This document shows, one piece after another, positions 62,325-64,000 of a stretch of DNA of 64,000 nucleotides. Within the stretch, counting starts at the first letter, position 1, and each line of letters opens with the position of its first letter. A program made the position numbers and the translations under genes. Source of the DNA: Actinoplanes italicus (GTDB lineage: Bacteria; Actinomycetota; Actinomycetes; Mycobacteriales; Micromonosporaceae); the NCBI RefSeq assembly GCF_003001815.1, contig NZ_PVMZ01000022.1:62001-126000 (forward strand), in the 5' to 3' direction. Under the pieces are notes generated by a model, which was not told the DNA's origin, ran no database searches, and saw only the letters and a list, made by a program, of their open reading frames with translations.

Positions 62325-64000
62325 TCAGCTGCGCACGCTCCACCGCTGGTTCGTGCCTCCGTTGCACGTCCAGAGCAGGATCCTGGTCCCGTTGGCGGTG
62401 CCGTTGCCGCTGGCGTCCACGCACAGTCCGGACTGCGCGCCGGTGATCGTCCCGTTGGCGTTGACGTTCCACTGCTGGTTGGCCTGGCCGTTGCAGTCCC
62501 AGATGATCACTGGGGTGCCGTTGGCGGTACCGTTGCCGGACGCGTCGAGGCACTTGGTGCCGTACACCGTCAGCTGCCTGCCGGCCGTGTGCGTGAATCG
62601 CTGGTTGGTCTGGCCGTTGCAGTCCCACAGCTGTGCCTGGGTGCCGTTGGCCGTACTGGAGCCGCTGATCTCGAGGCAGCGGCCGGACGCGGCGCCGACG
62701 ATCTGCGCGTTGGCCGGCTGTGAGGTGCCGCTCTGCGGCCCGGCGGAGGCGATCACCGCCTGTGCTCCGGCGGGCCAGTTGCCGCCGCTGACGGTGACGT
62801 TGCCGGACACCACGTTGCCCCGGTCGCCGTTGGTGACGTTGGTGCTGCCGTTGGCCGTCCAGTTGCCGGTGACCGTGAAGTTGCCCATGTTCTCGGCGAA
62901 CCAGTAGTTGGCGGTGGCCCACGTCCCGGTCGCGGAGAGGACGTTGTTACGGGCGGTCCAGTACCGCGAGCCCTCGTCGAAGTAGATGCCGAAGTACCCG
63001 TTGGTACGCAGGCAGTGGTTGTCGCCGATCAGCCCGCCGGGGTTGGCCGACAGCGTGTAGATGCAGCCGCCGTCGTTCATCTGCTGCATCACGTCGTGGA
63101 CGTAGTTGCCGGTGAGCACGTTGTTCGCCGCGGTGGTCGCGGTGGAGTATCGCGGCTGATAGTTGTACAGCCCCCGGTCGGCGTAGTGGTTGCTGCCGCC
63201 CGCGTCGTTGGCTCCCCAGCCGTAGCCCATCGACATACCGGTGTACGGCAGGTTGTAGACCTCGTTGTGCGCGATCGTGGCACCGGCGACATACGTGGTC
63301 AGGACCGAGACGATGCCGCGGTGCTCGATGCCGAGATCGTGGATCCGGTTGTTGCTCACGGTGATGTTCCGGTTGGTCATCCGCTGATCGGAGGGGTGAT
63401 GCGCGTCGGCACGCACCCCTCCTACGACGATGCCGCCGGCCGAGTTGCGGGCGATCTCCGAGCGCGTGACGGTGATGTCGGCGGCGCCGAGCCCGACGCC
63501 GCTGCCGTGGGCGTTGGCGTCGTTGCCGATGCCGATCGCGGTCTGGCCCAGGTTGACGAACTGTGCGTCGGTGAAGGTGACGTTGTTGGCCGCGGACACC
63601 TGCACCGCGGCCGGCGACTGGGACCAGTGGGGCCGGGTGGCCTCGAACTGGGGGCAGCCGTTGTGGCACGACGTGAAGCCGGGCCAGCTCCAGTTGCCCG
63701 CGATGTAGGCGCCGGTCTGCTGGTCGGCGTAGCCCTGGTTGCTGCTCGGCCCGAGCCAGGTCGTGCCGGTGAACACGATGCCGGCGAAGGTGACGTGGTG
63801 CGCCGGAGTTGCGTACGTCCCCCCGATCTGGAGCAGGGACTCCAGCACCGGCAGTTCCACGCTGACGCTGTTCATGTTCTGCCCGGACAGCGGGATGTAG
63901 GACAGCGCACCGGTGCCGGGGTCCAGGTGCCACTCCCCCGGCGCGTCGAGGAACTCGTAGGCGTTGCTCAGATACAGCGGCCCGGCCCGGTGCGGACTGG
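62325..64000 (-). CDS. Parallel beta-helix protein with ricin-B domain, N-terminus outside window
   Basis: The frame stays open to the right edge (upstream residues read NAYEFLDAPGEWHLDPGTG, normal for this family), so the gene is truncated by the window. At least 558 residues are visible: a right-handed beta-helix with pectin-lyase-like repeats (NVTFTDAQFVNLG, DITVTRSEIARNSAGGIVVGG, NITVSNNRIHDLG) and a C-terminal ricin-B lectin with three QxW repeats (CLEISG ... NQRF; CLDASG ... NQQW; CVDASG ... NQRW). Such proteins act on polyuronides or galactosyl/fucosyl glycans. Stop lies 59 bp before the PaaX-type gene. Confidence 0.85.
   Translation of the reverse strand, partial: SPHRAGPLYLSNAYEFLDAPGEWHLDPGTGALSYIPLSGQNMNSVSVELPVLESLLQIGGTYATPAHHVTFAGIVFTGTTWLGPSSNQGYADQQTGAYIAGNWSWPGFTSCHNGCPQFEATRPHWSQSPAAVQVSAANNVTFTDAQFVNLGQTAIGIGNDANAHGSGVGLGAADITVTRSEIARNSAGGIVVGGVRADAHHPSDQRMTNRNITVSNNRIHDLGIEHRGIVSVLTTYVAGATIAHNEVYNLPYTGMSMGYGWGANDAGGSNHYADRGLYNYQPRYSTATTAANNVLTGNYVHDVMQQMNDGGCIYTLSANPGGLIGDNHCLRTNGYFGIYFDEGSRYWTARNNVLSATGTWATANYWFAENMGNFTVTGNWTANGSTNVTNGDRGNVVSGNVTVSGGNWPAGAQAVIASAGPQSGTSQPANAQIVGAASGRCLEISGSSTANGTQAQLWDCNGQTNQRFTHTAGRQLTVYGTKCLDASGNGTANGTPVIIWDCNGQANQQWNVNANGTITGAQSGLCVDASGNGTANGTRILLWTCNGGTNQRWSVRS

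Noticed and set aside
1..64000. Search by eye for transposases, integrases, att sites, tRNA genes and polyketide or peptide synthetases
   Set aside because: None recognised; no terminal inverted repeats or tRNA-like cloverleaf stood out, though a computed tRNA scan was not possible.

Overview
This is a high-GC (about 70% or more) actinobacterial chromosome segment. GTG starts, 1-4 bp gene overlaps, leaderless-looking genes, twin-arginine and Sec signal peptides, and many secreted glycoside hydrolases carrying CBM2 and ricin-B (QxW) lectin modules suggest a saprophytic filamentous actinomycete. Micromonosporaceae (Actinoplanes-like) is my best inference; nothing in the window proves it. I see no rRNA, tRNA, transposase, integrase, CRISPR array or secondary-metabolite megasynthase.

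Layout. 1-6.9 kb: the end of a zinc-type alcohol dehydrogenase, a secreted L,D-transpeptidase, and a two-gene operon of dynamin-like GTPases, one of which has two GTPase domains. 6.95-7.35 kb: a decayed internal fragment of chorismate synthase (aroC). 7.4-10.7 kb: a DUF4956 / VTC-domain / secreted CotH-CBM2 operon. 10.7-11.96 kb: a gene-poor stretch. 12-13.4 kb: an SGNH hydrolase with less GC-rich codon use. 13.7-17.3 kb: two unknown proteins and a DUF2993 protein. 17.4-23.5 kb: an efflux and regulation block (MerR, DrrA/DrrB-type ABC pair, ABC exporter, alpha/beta hydrolase, XRE regulator). 23.5-25.6 kb: two small proteins and a DM9-repeat protein.

26-30.7 kb: a GH63-like glucosidase divergent from a LacI regulator that is followed by a GH39-like secreted enzyme. 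Matching palindromes (CGAATCG[A/G]TTCG) lie in front of both transcription units. 30.9-36 kb: a membrane beta-protein, a membrane NACHT NTPase (possible defence gene), a small membrane protein and a PAS-GAF sensor. 36.1-41.6 kb: a five-gene sugar ABC importer operon ending in a sugar isomerase/epimerase. It diverges from a very large secreted ThuA-sugar dehydrogenase-PKD-CBM6-ricin protein.

45.6-64 kb: a polysaccharide-degradation island. It holds GH9 cellulase (with a textbook CebR operator), a three-gene operon (sugar dehydrogenase-CBM6-ricin, ThuA-DUF1080-ricin, GH95-ricin), GH10-CBM2 xylanase, GH30-ricin, an alpha/beta hydrolase-CBM2, a PaaX-type regulator and a parallel beta-helix-ricin protein running off the right end. 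Several of these units share a CATTGAC-type -35 element.

The most interesting system is the set ThuA + PQQ-type sugar dehydrogenase + DUF1080 (3-keto-glycoside hydrolase family) + ABC sugar importer + sugar epimerase. Taken together it looks like an extracellular, lectin-anchored oxidative route for breaking glycosidic bonds. This is inference. The fused gene at 41.9 kb and the split pair at 48.8-53.4 kb independently link ThuA to the dehydrogenase.
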